Shown: positions 35,507 to 46,232, counted from the first letter of the stretch. The stretch: 64,000 bases of DNA from Bacteroidota bacterium (GCA_016717325.1 JADKFV010000004.1:124001-188000), one strand, 5' to 3'. A program made the numbers and translations. The notes: generated from the letters alone by a model not told the origin.

Positions 35507-37870
35507 ATGCAAGGCCAAAATAATCCAGTGTTGAATTTTACTGTTTTAAATACTGCACCAATTAACATAGGTGATACTGTATTTGTGCAGAATACTTCAA
35601 TTGGATTTACACAACAAACATCCTTTGTTTGGAACGATGGCAAAATGTGTTATTTCCCTATCAATATAGACACGGCATTTAATCCCGCACTGTGCAACGA
35701 TACAATAATTGGGCAAACACAAATTATGAAATTTGTTTATTACCAGACGAAACCATTTTATGTTACATTAAACGCTACCGATACTGCTGGTAATTTTTAT
35801 TCAAATGGCAAATATGTAATTGTAGGGCCTATATGCACCGATGGAAACATGTCGTGCGAAAATTACGTAAGTAACGGTATGTTTGATCACATAGATTTCT
35901 GCCCAGAATTCGGTGGAAAATTAGGTAGTTATTATAATAGTGCCAATGGACAGTGGATTTATGAAGCTTCTTCATGCTGGTATGCGACAAATAATATTTG
36001 TACACCTGATTTATTTCTTACCACAAATTGTATTTTGCCAAATGGAACACCTATTAGTTTAAATGATTTGCCGGGTAATATTTTTTATTGTGAATTGGAT
36101 CATTCAACAAATGCTCTTTTGCCTGGGTGCGCGAATGTTATTACTGGTTATAGCCCAAATTGGCAAACAAATACTGGCCGAGAGTACATTCAACAGAAGT
36201 TAAGCACACCTTTAAGTGCTGGGGCTTATGATGTTTCTTTTTGGGTTTCGTTGTCTGATTGGGTTAACTATGCAAGTAATATTGGCATGTTAATTTCTGA
36301 CACACCTCCCTTATATTTTCCAAATCCTAACTGGGATGTACTTGATGCAACACCATCAATAAGTGCCATAAGTCAATTAGGCGGAGTGGTTACAAACGCA
36401 AATGGATGGACCCAAATAAAAGGAGTATTCAATGCTGTTGGAGGAGAGGAGTTTGTCACTCTAGGAAATTTCGGCATTAATAGTTACCTGACATACAATG
36501 GAATTACCAATGGGCAATGTCCACCAACACAGCCTCCTTTTGAATTGTGTCATTATCTGATTGATGATGTTGTTATAACCAAGCATTTAGATGTTAGTGC
36601 AACTATTACCCAAAATTGCCAACCATTCTTAGGTAGTATAGACCTAACAGTAAATGGTCTAAATGGTCCGTACACTTTTTTATGGTCGAATGGTGCTGTT
36701 ACACAAGATATTTTCAATTTGATTGGAGGCACGTATACGGTTACAGTTACTGATGCTTTTGGATGTGATCGTCATTTCCAATATATAGTAAAAACATCTA
36801 CTGCACCAGCACCTTTGGTAATAAATGGAAGCCACAACTTGTGCAAATTCGACCCGCTTATTTATGTAGATAATTATGACCCCACTTTGACTTACACTTA
36901 TTTAACCTCCTTAAATACTACTGGCAGCACCCATACAGATTATTTCAATTTTTATCCTACTGGTGGTTGGGTAACTTATACAGCCACCAATGCCGATGGG
37001 TGTAGCACCAGTGCAACATTTTATGTATACCCATGTTGCGATGGAGACATTGACCTGAGTGGTCTTACAGCATCGCAAGTTATTGCCAATCCACCTTCGG
37101 GCATTACAATTCAAAGCGGTGTTATCCCCATGATTCAAACATTGCCAGGAGTTGTAATATATATAAACAATGATTTTACAGTGGATGTTCCTATAGGTTT
37201 TGATCATATAGATGTAGTATTTGCACCCGATGTAAAAGTGATAGTAAACCAACAACAACAATTTGTAATTACAGGTTATAGCCATTTGCACACTTGCAAC
37301 CACGATTATATGTGGCGAGGTATTGAGTTGGGTGATTTTGCAAGTATTGACATCAACCATGCGCTCATTGAAGAATCACAATTTTCTGTTTATACATCCA
37401 AAGGGACTATAACAACCGGTGCTGGTGCAATCTTTAATGGAAATTATATTTCAATTTTTGTGGAGAACGTATGTTATGGCCCTCCACTGCCTTTCTCTGT
37501 TTCGAGTACTGTATTTGAAAGTAATAATTTAACCAACGGAGCATTGCTAACGTTAATACCGCCATATCAAGGACTGATGCCTTTATGTGGTATAAAATTT
37601 AAAAATGTGTGTAATTACAAAATTGGTGAGGAGGATGAATCAATTTCTTCAAAAGTTAACATATTTAAAAATATGAATTGCGGTATCTACTTATATAATT
37701 CTTCTTCTATAATTAATAATTGTAAATTTGAAGACATACAGCGATACGACTATGCCGGTACAGGCATAGCAATAGAAGCCACCACAGGCAGCCCTACTAT
37801 GAATGTAAATATTGGTGACATGGACGTGTCAAACCTAAAAAGTCAAATTCGTTTACACGCTACTTTATAG
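35507..37870 (+). CDS. T9SS surface protein, N-terminal segment
   Basis: 787 residues open from ATG 35507 (MQGQNNPVLNFTVLN), which is probably the end of a signal peptide whose start is interrupted upstream. Recognisable parts: a PKD-like opening with SFVWNDGKM; a choice-of-anchor type section (SNGMFDHIDFCPEFGGKLGSYY); a SprB-type repeat at about 365-430 (LTVNGLNGPYTFLWSNG, GGTYTVTVTDAFGCDRHF); then right-handed beta-helix repeats (IFVENVCYGPP, INNCKFEDIQRYDYAGTGI). It ends at a stop caused by one missing A in an A5 run near 37841; the protein continues in the next entry. Probably a cell-surface adhesin. Confidence 0.82.
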   Translation: MQGQNNPVLNFTVLNTAPINIGDTVFVQNTSIGFTQQTSFVWNDGKMCYFPINIDTAFNPALCNDTIIGQTQIMKFVYYQTKPFYVTLNATDTAGNFYSNGKYVIVGPICTDGNMSCENYVSNGMFDHIDFCPEFGGKLGSYYNSANGQWIYEASSCWYATNNICTPDLFLTTNCILPNGTPISLNDLPGNIFYCELDHSTNALLPGCANVITGYSPNWQTNTGREYIQQKLSTPLSAGAYDVSFWVSLSDWVNYASNIGMLISDTPPLYFPNPNWDVLDATPSISAISQLGGVVTNANGWTQIKGVFNAVGGEEFVTLGNFGINSYLTYNGITNGQCPPTQPPFELCHYLIDDVVITKHLDVSATITQNCQPFLGSIDLTVNGLNGPYTFLWSNGAVTQDIFNLIGGTYTVTVTDAFGCDRHFQYIVKTSTAPAPLVINGSHNLCKFDPLIYVDNYDPTLTYTYLTSLNTTGSTHTDYFNFYPTGGWVTYTATNADGCSTSATFYVYPCCDGDIDLSGLTASQVIANPPSGITIQSGVIPMIQTLPGVVIYINNDFTVDVPIGFDHIDVVFAPDVKVIVNQQQQFVITGYSHLHTCNHDYMWRGIELGDFASIDINHALIEESQFSVYTSKGTITTGAGAIFNGNYISIFVENVCYGPPLPFSVSSTVFESNNLTNGALLTLIPPYQGLMPLCGIKFKNVCNYKIGEEDESISSKVNIFKNMNCGIYLYNSSSIINNCKFEDIQRYDYAGTGIAIEATTGSPTMNVNIGDMDVSNLKSQIRLHATL

Positions 37871-39546
37871 GTAGACATGCACACTATAGTACAAACTTAA
37901 CAGCAGGGTTTAATACCTTCACGGATATGAGAAATACCTTAGGTACATTTGATGTAGGGATTACCGAAACTGCCATTCAAGTAAATAATATAAATCAAAA
38001 TTATATCCGTATCAACGATAATACATTTACCAATTTTGAAACCGGAGTTAAAATAGGCACTTACAATAATTGTGATATAAATATAATAAACAACACATTT
38101 AACAGCACCGTACTTGCTCCACTAAACGAAGCCGCACATGGTGTGTTGGTAAACAATCCGTTTGCAACCTCGCCACAATTATTGCCATTAAATATTATAG
38201 ACAATTATTTTAGGCATTGCCGTAATGGAGTCCACTTAAACGTTTGCGACTTTGCCGATGTAGATAATAATATAATCACTTTTTACGATGCCGATATCAC
38301 AGGGCCTAATGCAAACTTAGTGCGGTATGGCATACGTGCATCGGGCGGATTTGGCTTGCATACCATCAATCACAATTGGATACGTAAACCCGGCAATACA
38401 CCAACATCAAGTTTAAAATCAAAATTATTTGGCATAAATGTTCAATCGACTGAAAATAATTTTGTACAAAATAACTTGGTAGAGAAAACAGGAACAGGGA
38501 TTAGATTTTTTAATACTAGTATAATAAATTCTCTTTTGTGCAATAATATGGATGGCAACCGTTTTGGTTTGCGTTTGGAGAATGCCAATATTGGAGACCA
38601 AGGTAGCACAATTACTGCACAAGATAATGTATGGACAAACATCACGTTAGATATCGAGGGGATAGGTGTTCCGTTTTTTACAAGATTTCACGCTCATTCT
38701 ATATTTCCACCATGGACTCCATTGCCGGGCAAAATTTTCTTATTAAGTAATTACCCGTTCCCATCTGGCATTTTAAACTCAGATTGTGACATATTTTTCC
38801 CTCAGCCGTTGCGCGATCAAATTTTGGGCATAGTAAATCAGAATGGTGATTTTAATTTATTGTCACCCGATGATCAGTATGCGGCAAACCAAGCCGCATT
38901 TCAAAAACTTGATGCCGATTCCACAATGATGAATCAAGGTGATGCAGATGATGTTGTTTTGCAAAATTATCACGATAGCATTGCAACTACTAATATGGGG
39001 CAATTGGCAAACGGTGCAAATTTGAATAGTAGTAATTTGAGCAGCATTTCACCTTCTAATAATGCCGAAGTAAATATGAAAACCTTGCTCGGAATATATG
39101 CGGTAACATGGGGTATAGATATTTTTGATTTTACAACCGAACAATTTGATGCATTGTATAATATTGCTTCACAAAATCCCATTACCGGTGGCAATGCTGT
39201 GTATGCAGCGAGAGGAATGCTACACACATTTTTTGATGATGATACGATGGCAAATGGAAAATTAATTCATCCGGTACGGGCAATAAATTTAAAACCATAC
39301 AACAAAGGCAAACTCTACCCAAACCCAGCAAACGATTTTGCATACTATAGTATTCGATTGAAAAAAGATGAAACGTGCACTGTTCAATTAATCGATTTAT
39401 CGGGAAAGATATTGAGCGCCACCACAAGTAAAACCGAAAATTGTTTGATACTAATTCCAACAACAAATTTATCACAAGGAATTTATTGCGTGCGCATTTT
39501 AATCAATGGAATGATTTTCGAAAATCATAAGTTATTAAAATCATGA
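37842..39546 (+). CDS. T9SS surface protein, C-terminal segment
   Basis: Continuation of the preceding gene after a one-base break; restoring one A gives NLKKSNSFTRYFIGRHAHY leading into MRNTLGTFDVGITE at 37927. About 560 residues: beta-helix rungs (INIINNTFNSTVLAPL, VDNNIITFYDADI, VEKTGTGIRFFNTSIINSLL), a helical section (residues rich in Asp and Asn), and a type A T9SS sorting domain (GKLYPNPANDFAYYSIRL ... GIYCVRI). It overlaps the start of the next gene by four bases (ATGA), so the two are translationally coupled. Confidence 0.85.
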
Positions 39547-40490
39547 AATCGGTTTTTATTCTAATATTTTTTTTCGTAGCACAAGAATTTGGCCTGAGTC
39601 AAAACCTTGTGCCTAATGGAAATTTTGAGAATACCATTCCATATAATTCAAACCCATGTCCAGCGTGTATAGATAGTGTGAATCCTTGGTTCATGGGCTT
39701 GAATGACGAAAGTCCTGATTATTTTAATGGGCAATACGGCTTATCTTTATTGGGCTTAGGGGTACCTATGAATTTTTGGGGATGCCAGTTCGCGAAATCT
39801 GGAGTGGCTTATGCCGGTTTTGCACCTTACCACCCATGGGGTTTTACAAGAGAATATTTATCTGTGTCCTTATTATATCCTTTGCTAAAAAATCACAATT
39901 ATTTTTTAAGATTCTATGTTTCGTTTGCTGATAGCTGCAAATATGCAACTGACCGTGTAGGAGCTTATTTATCTGTTGATACACCTAATTTTGTCAATGT
40001 AAATTTTGGCTTAATACCTCAAGTTGAAAATCTAAAGGGCAATATTATTTCTGATAGCATGAATTGGACACCGATAGTAGGATATTATATGGCGCAAGGT
40101 GGGGAAAAAGTATTGACTTTTGGAAATTTTTATAATAATGCAAATACACAAATTACAATGCTGCCCTATAATAATCCATGGTACGGCAGTTACTACTATT
40201 TGGACGAAGTCTCCCTAATAGATTGCACAGCCACCTTCATACAAGAAATAGAACTGCCACAGTTTAATTTATATCCAAACCCTGCAACCGATATTTTAAA
40301 TATACAAAGCGAACAAGGGTTTGCTCGTTTGTTGTTTTATAATAGTGTGGGTGATGTAGCTTTACAATTTAGCCAAACACTCGAAACTAACTTTGCATGT
40401 GATGTTGCCATATTGCCAAAAGGAATTTATATAGTAGCAATTGAAGATAAATATGGGAGAATGGTTTATAAGAAATTTGTGAAGATGTAA
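39543..40490 (+). CDS. T9SS-secreted protein with choice-of-anchor-like domain
   Basis: 315 residues with signal peptide MKSVFILIFFFVAQEFGLSQ. The single domain (LVPNGNFENTIPYNSNPCP, YFLRFYVSFADSCKYATDRVG, YYYLDEVSLIDC) is a galactose-binding-like jelly roll that resembles part of the neighbour upstream (NGMFDHIDFCPEFGGK). The C-terminus is a type A sorting domain (FNLYPNPATDILNIQSE ... KGIYIVAI). The start overlaps the upstream stop, so it is an operon with that adhesin. Confidence 0.88.
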   Translation: MKSVFILIFFFVAQEFGLSQNLVPNGNFENTIPYNSNPCPACIDSVNPWFMGLNDESPDYFNGQYGLSLLGLGVPMNFWGCQFAKSGVAYAGFAPYHPWGFTREYLSVSLLYPLLKNHNYFLRFYVSFADSCKYATDRVGAYLSVDTPNFVNVNFGLIPQVENLKGNIISDSMNWTPIVGYYMAQGGEKVLTFGNFYNNANTQITMLPYNNPWYGSYYYLDEVSLIDCTATFIQEIELPQFNLYPNPATDILNIQSEQGFARLLFYNSVGDVALQFSQTLETNFACDVAILPKGIYIVAIEDKYGRMVYKKFVKM

Positions 40491-40528
40491 TTGAAAGTGA
40501 ATAATACTTACACATAAAGCCAAAAAAA

Positions 40529-40552
40529 AACCTGCTCAATCAAAAGCAGGTT
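40529..40552. terminator. Bidirectional terminator
   Basis: aacctgct - caatcaaa - agcaggtt, a perfect 8-bp stem with A and T tracts on the two sides. It lies between a plus-strand T9SS gene (ends 40490) and minus-strand rpmA (ends 40578) and can serve both. Confidence 0.85.
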
Positions 40553-40577
40553 CTTATATATTTTAAAAAATATTTTT

Positions 40578-40835
40578 TTAGCTGAAAGGTACGATAGAAA
40601 CGTACGATTTTTCGTCACGCTTTTTGCGGAATTCTACTTTACCATCTACCAAAGCAAAAATGGTATGGTCTTTTCCTAATCCAACATTGATACCGGGAAA
40701 ATGCTTGGTACCACGCTGACGAACTATAATATTACCGGCAATGGCCACTTGGCCACCATATATTTTTATTCCTAGTCTTTTACTGTGCGATTCGCGACCG
40801 TTGCGCGAACTACCGGCTCCTTTTTTGTGTGCCAT
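40578..40835 (-). CDS. rpmA: 50S ribosomal protein L27
   Basis: 85 residues, MAHKKGAGSSRNGRESHSKRLG then GGNIIVRQRGTK-like core (AIAGNIIVRQRGTKHFPGINVG), full length. The L27 N-terminal tail reaches the peptidyl-transferase centre. Follows rplU in the standard L21-L27 operon. Confidence 0.98.
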   Translation of the reverse strand: MAHKKGAGSSRNGRESHSKRLGIKIYGGQVAIAGNIIVRQRGTKHFPGINVGLGKDHTIFALVDGKVEFRKKRDEKSYVSIVPFS

Positions 40836-40924
40836 CTTTTTTTAAGTTTTTAGTTTAATGTTACAAGTTCAAAGTTTGATGTTCAATACCTATTGCTTAT
40901 TGCCTATTGACCATTGCCAACTTT

Positions 40925-41235
40925 CTATAATTGAATATTTGCAATTTGGATTTTAGTCAAGTCTTGACGGTGGCCATTACATTTTTGGTATCCTTTTCTG
41001 CGCTTCTTTTAAAGATTAATACCTTATCGCCACGTAAATGGTTTATTACTTTTGCAGTTACTCTGGCTCCTGACAATGTAGGCGCACCCACAGTTATCGA
41101 GCCGTCATTATCTACCAGTAAAACTTTGTCAAATTCTACTTCGGCACCTTCATCGGCCTTTAAGCGGTGTACAAAAACCGATTGGTCTTTGCTCACTTTA
41201 AACTGCTGGCCGGCAATGTCAACTATTGCGTACAT
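40925..41235 (-). CDS. rplU: 50S ribosomal protein L21, frame broken once
   Basis: MYAIVDIAGQQFKVSKDQSV through GDKVLIFK is standard L21. As written the frame then reads RSAEKDTKNVMATVKT and stops at 40957. Adding one A at the AAAA run near 41011 restores KKRRKGYQKCNGHRQDLTK and stop at 40925, the conserved L21 C-terminus, about 103 residues. Since L21 loss is not expected, this is best read as a consensus error and calibrates the other one-base breaks in the window. It is followed by rpmA. Confidence 0.95.
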
Positions 41236-41339
41236 GTTATTGTTTTGTTTGATTTATCCCCAAAAATGGGAGCGCAAATGTAAATAATGTTTTTATTTAT
41301 ACAACACTGCATTTAATTATTTTGTGAAATACTTATTCC

Positions 41340-42254
41340 TCAATTGGCCTGCCCCGACTTAAGTGCTTTTGGCTTGGGTTTCAAACTGATGAGATATACG
41401 CCCCCTAGAATAACGGCCAGGCCAATCATCTGCATTTGATGCACACTTTCGCCATACAATACCCCAAGGGTTAAACTCACTATAGGCATAAGGTAAGTAA
41501 CCGAAGCGGCAAACAAAGCCGATGAGGCTTTTACAAGCATATTGAACAGAACCGTTGCTAAAGCACTGCCCATAACTCCCAGTACAGCTACACTTGCAAA
41601 TGCCCGCCAAAAATAGGTTTGATTGCCCACAGTGGTGAAAAAACCAGAGCATAAAAAATATATGAAATATGGTATAGCCGCAAATGCGAGAGCAAAGCCC
41701 GCTGCATGCACAGGGTTCATTCCGCCAAAGTGATTGCGGATAATATTTACACTGCAACCATATCCTAAGCATGCCAATACCACATACCAGGCATAAGGGT
41801 CGGCATTTATTCCGGTACTGCCTGGCTGAAAGTAGATTAATGCCAATGCCCCTATCATGCCAATCAGCACACCAATAGTTTGAGTAATGCGGGGTTTGTT
41901 TTTAAATATTAACCATGCTATCAGCAATGTGAAAACGGGCGAAAGAGAATTGAGCATGCCTGCTGTGGTGCTTGTAACTCGGGTTTCGGCAAGGGTAAAC
42001 AAAAATGCCGGAATGCCATTACCAATAAGTCCGCCTGTAATAATCCATTTCCATTTTGATGGTTCTATTTTACCTACATGCCGTATAATAAAGGGCAAAA
42101 GAGCCGATGCAGCAAATACCATACGCATACCTGCAACTTGAATTGGTGTAAATGCCATGAGCCCTTCCTTCATCAAAATGAACGAACTCCCCCAAATGAG
42201 GGTAAGCAAAAAAAGTAAAATCCATTTTAAGTATTTAGGGAATCTACTGAGCAT
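41340..42254 (-). CDS. EamA/DMT-family transporter
   Basis: 304 residues with ten predicted helices in two five-helix EamA repeats: WILLFLLTLIWGSSFILMKEG at the start, PVFTLLIAWLIFKNKPRITQ at the end of the first half, and TYLMPIVSLTLGVLYGESV in the second. An inner-membrane drug/metabolite exporter; the substrate cannot be inferred. Single gene transcribed away from the small acidic-tail gene. Confidence 0.93.
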   Translation of the reverse strand: MLSRFPKYLKWILLFLLTLIWGSSFILMKEGLMAFTPIQVAGMRMVFAASALLPFIIRHVGKIEPSKWKWIITGGLIGNGIPAFLFTLAETRVTSTTAGMLNSLSPVFTLLIAWLIFKNKPRITQTIGVLIGMIGALALIYFQPGSTGINADPYAWYVVLACLGYGCSVNIIRNHFGGMNPVHAAGFALAFAAIPYFIYFLCSGFFTTVGNQTYFWRAFASVAVLGVMGSALATVLFNMLVKASSALFAASVTYLMPIVSLTLGVLYGESVHQMQMIGLAVILGGVYLISLKPKPKALKSGQAN

Positions 42255-42557
42255 AATTTTTAAAATTAATACAAACCGACCTTAAGTTTGGGGCAAACCC
42301 AATAAATATGAGCCATTTTGGGGTGCAATAGTACCACTTTATTTACTGTCACCCTCTCGTTTAACTGAACTTTATATACCATGAAAGGCACTTTTAATTT
42401 TCGATTTCGAGTTTTTTGGTTGAAATGTTAATTGTTGAAAAACTTGTTAAAAGTTTTGGACTAAATTTTTGCATAATAAGGTTCAAGTTTTCGAAATTTA
42501 TCACCTCAATATTTATTGTAAAAATAGCATAAAAGAAAAATCAAACTTCTATTGAAG
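42255..42557. other. Divergent promoter region with near-repeats
   Basis: Upstream of a minus- and a plus-strand gene. At 42415-42480 there are near-repeats of ttgttgaaaaacttgttaaaagtttt followed by taaatttttgc, a plausible promoter for the plus-strand small gene. No coding content seen. Confidence 0.4.
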
Positions 42558-42776
42558 ATGGGTACAAAAACAAAAAAAACTCCGGACATTAAATCGAAAG
42601 CAGACGAAGAATTTCGCAAGCCATCGAAAATGCAACCACTAAAAGGAAAGAAAGAAAAAAAAGTGGTCAAGAAAATCGTAAATGATGACGATGACGATTT
42701 CGACAACGATTTTATGGTTGACGACTTTGACAATTTAGACATTGCCAATGATGATTACGATGACGATATCGACTAA
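42558..42776 (+). CDS. Small protein with basic N- and acidic C-terminal halves
   Basis: ATG at 42558 gives 72 residues. The first half is Lys-rich (GTKTKKTPDIKSKADEE, PLKGKKEKKVVKK); the second half is almost only Asp with Asn and Phe (NDDDDDFDNDFMVDDFDN). It is likely disordered. Such charge-split small proteins occur in Bacteroidota; I know no function. An in-frame TTG two codons upstream is a less likely start. Confidence 0.7.
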   Translation: MGTKTKKTPDIKSKADEEFRKPSKMQPLKGKKEKKVVKKIVNDDDDDFDNDFMVDDFDNLDIANDDYDDDID

Positions 42777-42817
42777 TCGATAATCGAAAATTTCGGAACA
42801 AAAAACAACAGCAAAAT

Positions 42818-43897
42818 TTATTGATTAATATTTGTCGCCCTGTATACCGCACCGGCACTGTGGTTCTTTGCGCTTCCGGTAACTGAATGCCATACATTTA
42901 CTTTGCCCAACATGCGCAGTACTCCTAAAAAAGCAAAAACCAAAGCCTCTTTATACTCTATAATTTCTTTGCTGGGAATGATGAGTTTTTGCGTCAGCAT
43001 TTGATTAATTTTTTCAATAAAAAAAGTATTATAAGCCCCACCTCCGGTTACCAAAATTTTTGGTGATTCCTGTTTCATTTTCAATATCTCATTCGATATT
43101 ATTTGTGAGGCATGAATTGCCCAGGTGTGTAATACATCATTGGCATTAATATCATATTTTTCAATCATGGGTAAAATGTGCGAATCGAAAGTTTCTTTGC
43201 CTAAGGATTTTGGAGATGGCATACTATAAAAATTCCATTGCTCAAGTTCTGCTAAAAGCGATTGGTTTAAAGCTCCATTCCGGGCCAATAGTCCTTCACT
43301 ATCATATTGCTTTCCAAGTTTCCGGGCAAAATAATTAAAAACCATATTTACATGGCAAATGTCATAAGCCAGCCTCGTATTATCTTGTTGATAGGATATA
43401 TTTGCAATGCCACCTAAATTTAAACATGCATCGTTATCACCAAAAAGGAGTGCATCGCCCACAGGAACAAGTGGTGCCCCCTGTCCTCCCAAAGCCACAT
43501 CCATACTGCGAAAATCACAAACCACATTTTGCTGAGTGCCTGCGGCAATTATTGCCCCGTTGCCAATTTGTGTTGTATAACCAAGTTGAGGCTTATGAAA
43601 AACTGTATGCCCGTGGCTACCGATACATAGAATCGGCAATTTATTTTCTTTTAAAAAATCGTTTACACAATCGGCAAAAAAATGAGCCATGAATGCATCG
43701 GCCGCAGCAAATTCTTCTGCACTGCCGCGATTGAGAATATGTAGTTGGCGTTGTAAATGATTATCATAATTATAGGTTTTTGCATCTATAATTTCGAAAC
43801 TCCATTCTTGGTCATTATGTGTAAACTTACATAAAGCGGCATCGCATCCATCGAGCGAAGTACCCGACATTAAACCTACAGCATAATATTGCTTCAT
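42818..43897 (-). CDS. anmK: Anhydro-N-acetylmuramic acid kinase
   Basis: 359 residues, hexokinase/Hsp70-like fold. The N-terminal GLMSGTSLDGCDAAL is the family signature; IGSHGHTVFH, CDFRSMDVALGGQGAPLVP (catalytic Asp in GGQGAPL context) and LVTGGGAYN are intact. It phosphorylates 1,6-anhydro-MurNAc from cell-wall turnover to MurNAc-6-P in the cytosol. The length is slightly short of the E. coli enzyme but complete. Confidence 0.95.
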   Translation of the reverse strand: MKQYYAVGLMSGTSLDGCDAALCKFTHNDQEWSFEIIDAKTYNYDNHLQRQLHILNRGSAEEFAAADAFMAHFFADCVNDFLKENKLPILCIGSHGHTVFHKPQLGYTTQIGNGAIIAAGTQQNVVCDFRSMDVALGGQGAPLVPVGDALLFGDNDACLNLGGIANISYQQDNTRLAYDICHVNMVFNYFARKLGKQYDSEGLLARNGALNQSLLAELEQWNFYSMPSPKSLGKETFDSHILPMIEKYDINANDVLHTWAIHASQIISNEILKMKQESPKILVTGGGAYNTFFIEKINQMLTQKLIIPSKEIIEYKEALVFAFLGVLRMLGKVNVWHSVTGSAKNHSAGAVYRATNINQ

Positions 43898-44276
43898 ATT
43901 TTTTTCTGCAATATTTTTAAATCTTTTTCAACTTAAGCATGAAAGCAGTTTATTGTTATCAACACTTTTCAAATTAAAATTTTTTCATCGATATAAAAAG
44001 CCAAACGCTGATAATAGTATAACTCATTTTAGATTTCAATGGCATCAAAGCAAATTATCATTCTCGAGGCATTAGCTACTTTTCTAAACAATCCAATATT
44101 CGAAAAAAGACGCAATTCTTAAAGCACCGTTTGATATTGAACAATACCAAAATTATTTAGCATACAGATTAACAAAAAATTATTGTAAATGTGTGATAAT
44201 GTGTGGCTTTGGATAGGGTAAGTTGTGTTAAAATAATTACTTTTGCACTCCAAAATCAAAATAAAAATATACCGTT
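43898..44276. other. Divergent region between anmK and acyl-CoA dehydrogenase
   Basis: 379 bp with no gene. It holds the promoter element at 44238-44245 for the dehydrogenase. No repeat or hairpin of note. Confidence 0.5.
44238..44245 (+). promoter_or_regulatory. -7 promoter element of acyl-CoA dehydrogenase
   Basis: TACTTTTG fits TAnnTTTG and is followed by GCACTCC, a context often seen at Bacteroidota starts. The implied leader is about 25 bases. A clear -33 TTG at standard distance was not seen. Confidence 0.55.
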
Positions 44277-45418
44277 ATGAATATACAGTTGACCGAAGAA
44301 CACGAAATGATACGTCAGGCAGCACGCGATTTTGCTCAAAACGAATTATTACCAGGTGTTATAGAGCGCGATGAACATCAAAAATTCCCAACCGAACAAG
44401 TTAAGAAACTTGGGAGCTTGGCTTTATGGGAATGATGGTGAGTCCACAATATGGCGGTGGCGGAATGGATACTATTTCTTATGTACTTGCAATGGAAGAA
44501 ATATCAAAAGTAGACGCTTCAACATCGGTAGTGATGTCTGTAAATAATTCTTTGGTTTGTTGGGGGCTCGAAACATTTGGCAACGAAGAACAAAAGCAAA
44601 AATATCTTGTGCCATTAGCCAAAGGAGAAAAAATTGGCGCGTTTTGTTTGAGCGAGCCCGAGGCTGGTTCCGATGCTACATCGCAGAGTACTACTGCCAT
44701 TGATATGGGCGATCATTATTTGCTCAATGGAACAAAAAATTGGATAACAAACGGAAGCACGGCTTCAACTTATTTGGTTATAGCACAAACAGATGTAGCC
44801 AAAGGGCACAAAGGAATAAATGCATTGATAATTGAAAAAGGAATGCCAGGCTTTACTATTGGCAACAAAGAAAATAAACTCGGCATACGCGGCAGCGATA
44901 CGCATTCTCTCATGTTTACCGATGTAAAAGTGCCAAAGGAAAATCGCATAGGTGAAGATGGTTTCGGATTTAAGTTTGCCATGAAAACCCTTGGTGGTGG
45001 CCGCATTGGTATAGCATCCCAAGCTTTGGGTATTGCATCTGGCGCATACGAACTTGCCCTTGCCTATTCGAAACAGCGTAAGGCATTTGGCAAAGAAATA
45101 TCGCAACACCAGGCAATACAATTTAAGTTGGCGGATATGGCTACACAAATAGAAGCTGCGCGCTTGTTATGTTTTAAAGCTGCATGGCTCAAAGACCAAC
45201 ATGTTGACTATACTCTTGCAGGATCGCAGGCAAAATTATTTGCCTCGAAGGTGGCAATGGACACTACTATAGAAGCAGTGCAGATACATGGCGGTTATGG
45301 ATTTGTAAAAGAGTTTCATGTGGAGCGCTTGATGCGCGATGCAAAAATAACGCAGATATACGAAGGCACTTCCGAAGTACAAAAAATCGTAATCGCTCGT
45401 CAAATATTAATGGCATAA
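44277..45418 (+). CDS. Acyl-CoA dehydrogenase, frame broken once
   Basis: ATG at 44277 starts MNIQLTEEHEMIRQAARDFA. Near 44415 one G is missing (ctt ggg agc instead of ctt ggg gag c); restoring it gives KKLGELGFMGMMVSPQYGGGG, a classic family segment. From there the frame is intact: FCLSEPEAGSDA (FAD-contacting), GSTASTYLVIA, the QAIQFKLADMATQIEAAR motif, IHGGYGFVKEFHVERLMRDAK with the catalytic Glu region YEGTSEVQKIVIAR. About 380 residues. It oxidises short- or medium-chain acyl-CoA in fatty-acid or amino-acid degradation, passing electrons to ETF. Confidence 0.93.
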
Positions 45419-45437
45419 ATAGTTATTCAATATTAAT

Positions 45438-46232
45438 ATGAAAATATATCAGCTCCTTAAACTTGTAAGTTTTATTGTTGTATTAAGTTTTATTTGTTCT
45501 TGCGCTTCACAAAAGAAAATAGAATATTTTCAAAACAAAGGCAACACAACAAGTGGTGGAAATACTATCGGCCAGCAAAACGGTATTTTACCATTAGAGT
45601 TAAAAATTTACAAGGGCGATTTTATAACTGTACAATTTTTTATTGATAACCCCGAAGCCATACCAAGCATTAGTTCGACACTGGACCAACGTGTGGCCGA
45701 TAACAGAACTTTTTACGAACGTGGTTTTGTTGTAGATGCACAAGGCAATCTTGATTTACCCCTTGTAGGCAAAATACTTGTCGAAAATCTCACCATGCTT
45801 GAAGCAAAAACAGCAATCACAAAATCCTATCAGGAATATATAAAAACGCCAGTTGTGGTGCTAAAGAAGTTGAGTTTTAAAGTTACAATACTTGGAGAAG
45901 TAAACAAGCCCGGGTTATATTACATTCCAAACGAAAGTATGACACTGCCCGAAGGATTGGGCATGGCAGGCGACCTTACAAACTATGGTTCGCGCACCGA
46001 TATAAAAATATTCAGAAAGGTAAACGGTGGCTTACAGGAAATAAATGTTGACCTCACCAATCGCGATTATTTAAATTCGCCTATCAACTATCTGATGCAG
46101 GATGATGTGATATATGTGCGTCCTTTGCGCAGAAAAGCATTGGCCAATGTGCAACCGGCACTCAGTGTAATCAGTACAATAATTTCTTCGGCTGTTTTGA
46201 TAGCCACTTTTTTAATAATACGTACCAACTAA
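45438..46232 (+). CDS. Polysaccharide export lipoprotein (Wza-like)
   Basis: 264 residues with lipobox VLSFICSC (Cys at about residue 22). A Poly_export domain (LELKIYKGDFITVQFFIDNP ... YQEYIKTPVVVLKK) is followed by an SLBB domain (KVTILGEVNKPGLYYIPNE). A final hydrophobic segment (ISTIISSAVLIATFLIIRT) spans a membrane, as in Bacteroidota Wza-like proteins. It forms the outer-membrane channel for capsule or exopolysaccharide together with the tyrosine autokinase encoded 30 bp downstream. Confidence 0.93.
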   Translation: MKIYQLLKLVSFIVVLSFICSCASQKKIEYFQNKGNTTSGGNTIGQQNGILPLELKIYKGDFITVQFFIDNPEAIPSISSTLDQRVADNRTFYERGFVVDAQGNLDLPLVGKILVENLTMLEAKTAITKSYQEYIKTPVVVLKKLSFKVTILGEVNKPGLYYIPNESMTLPEGLGMAGDLTNYGSRTDIKIFRKVNGGLQEINVDLTNRDYLNSPINYLMQDDVIYVRPLRRKALANVQPALSVISTIISSAVLIATFLIIRTN

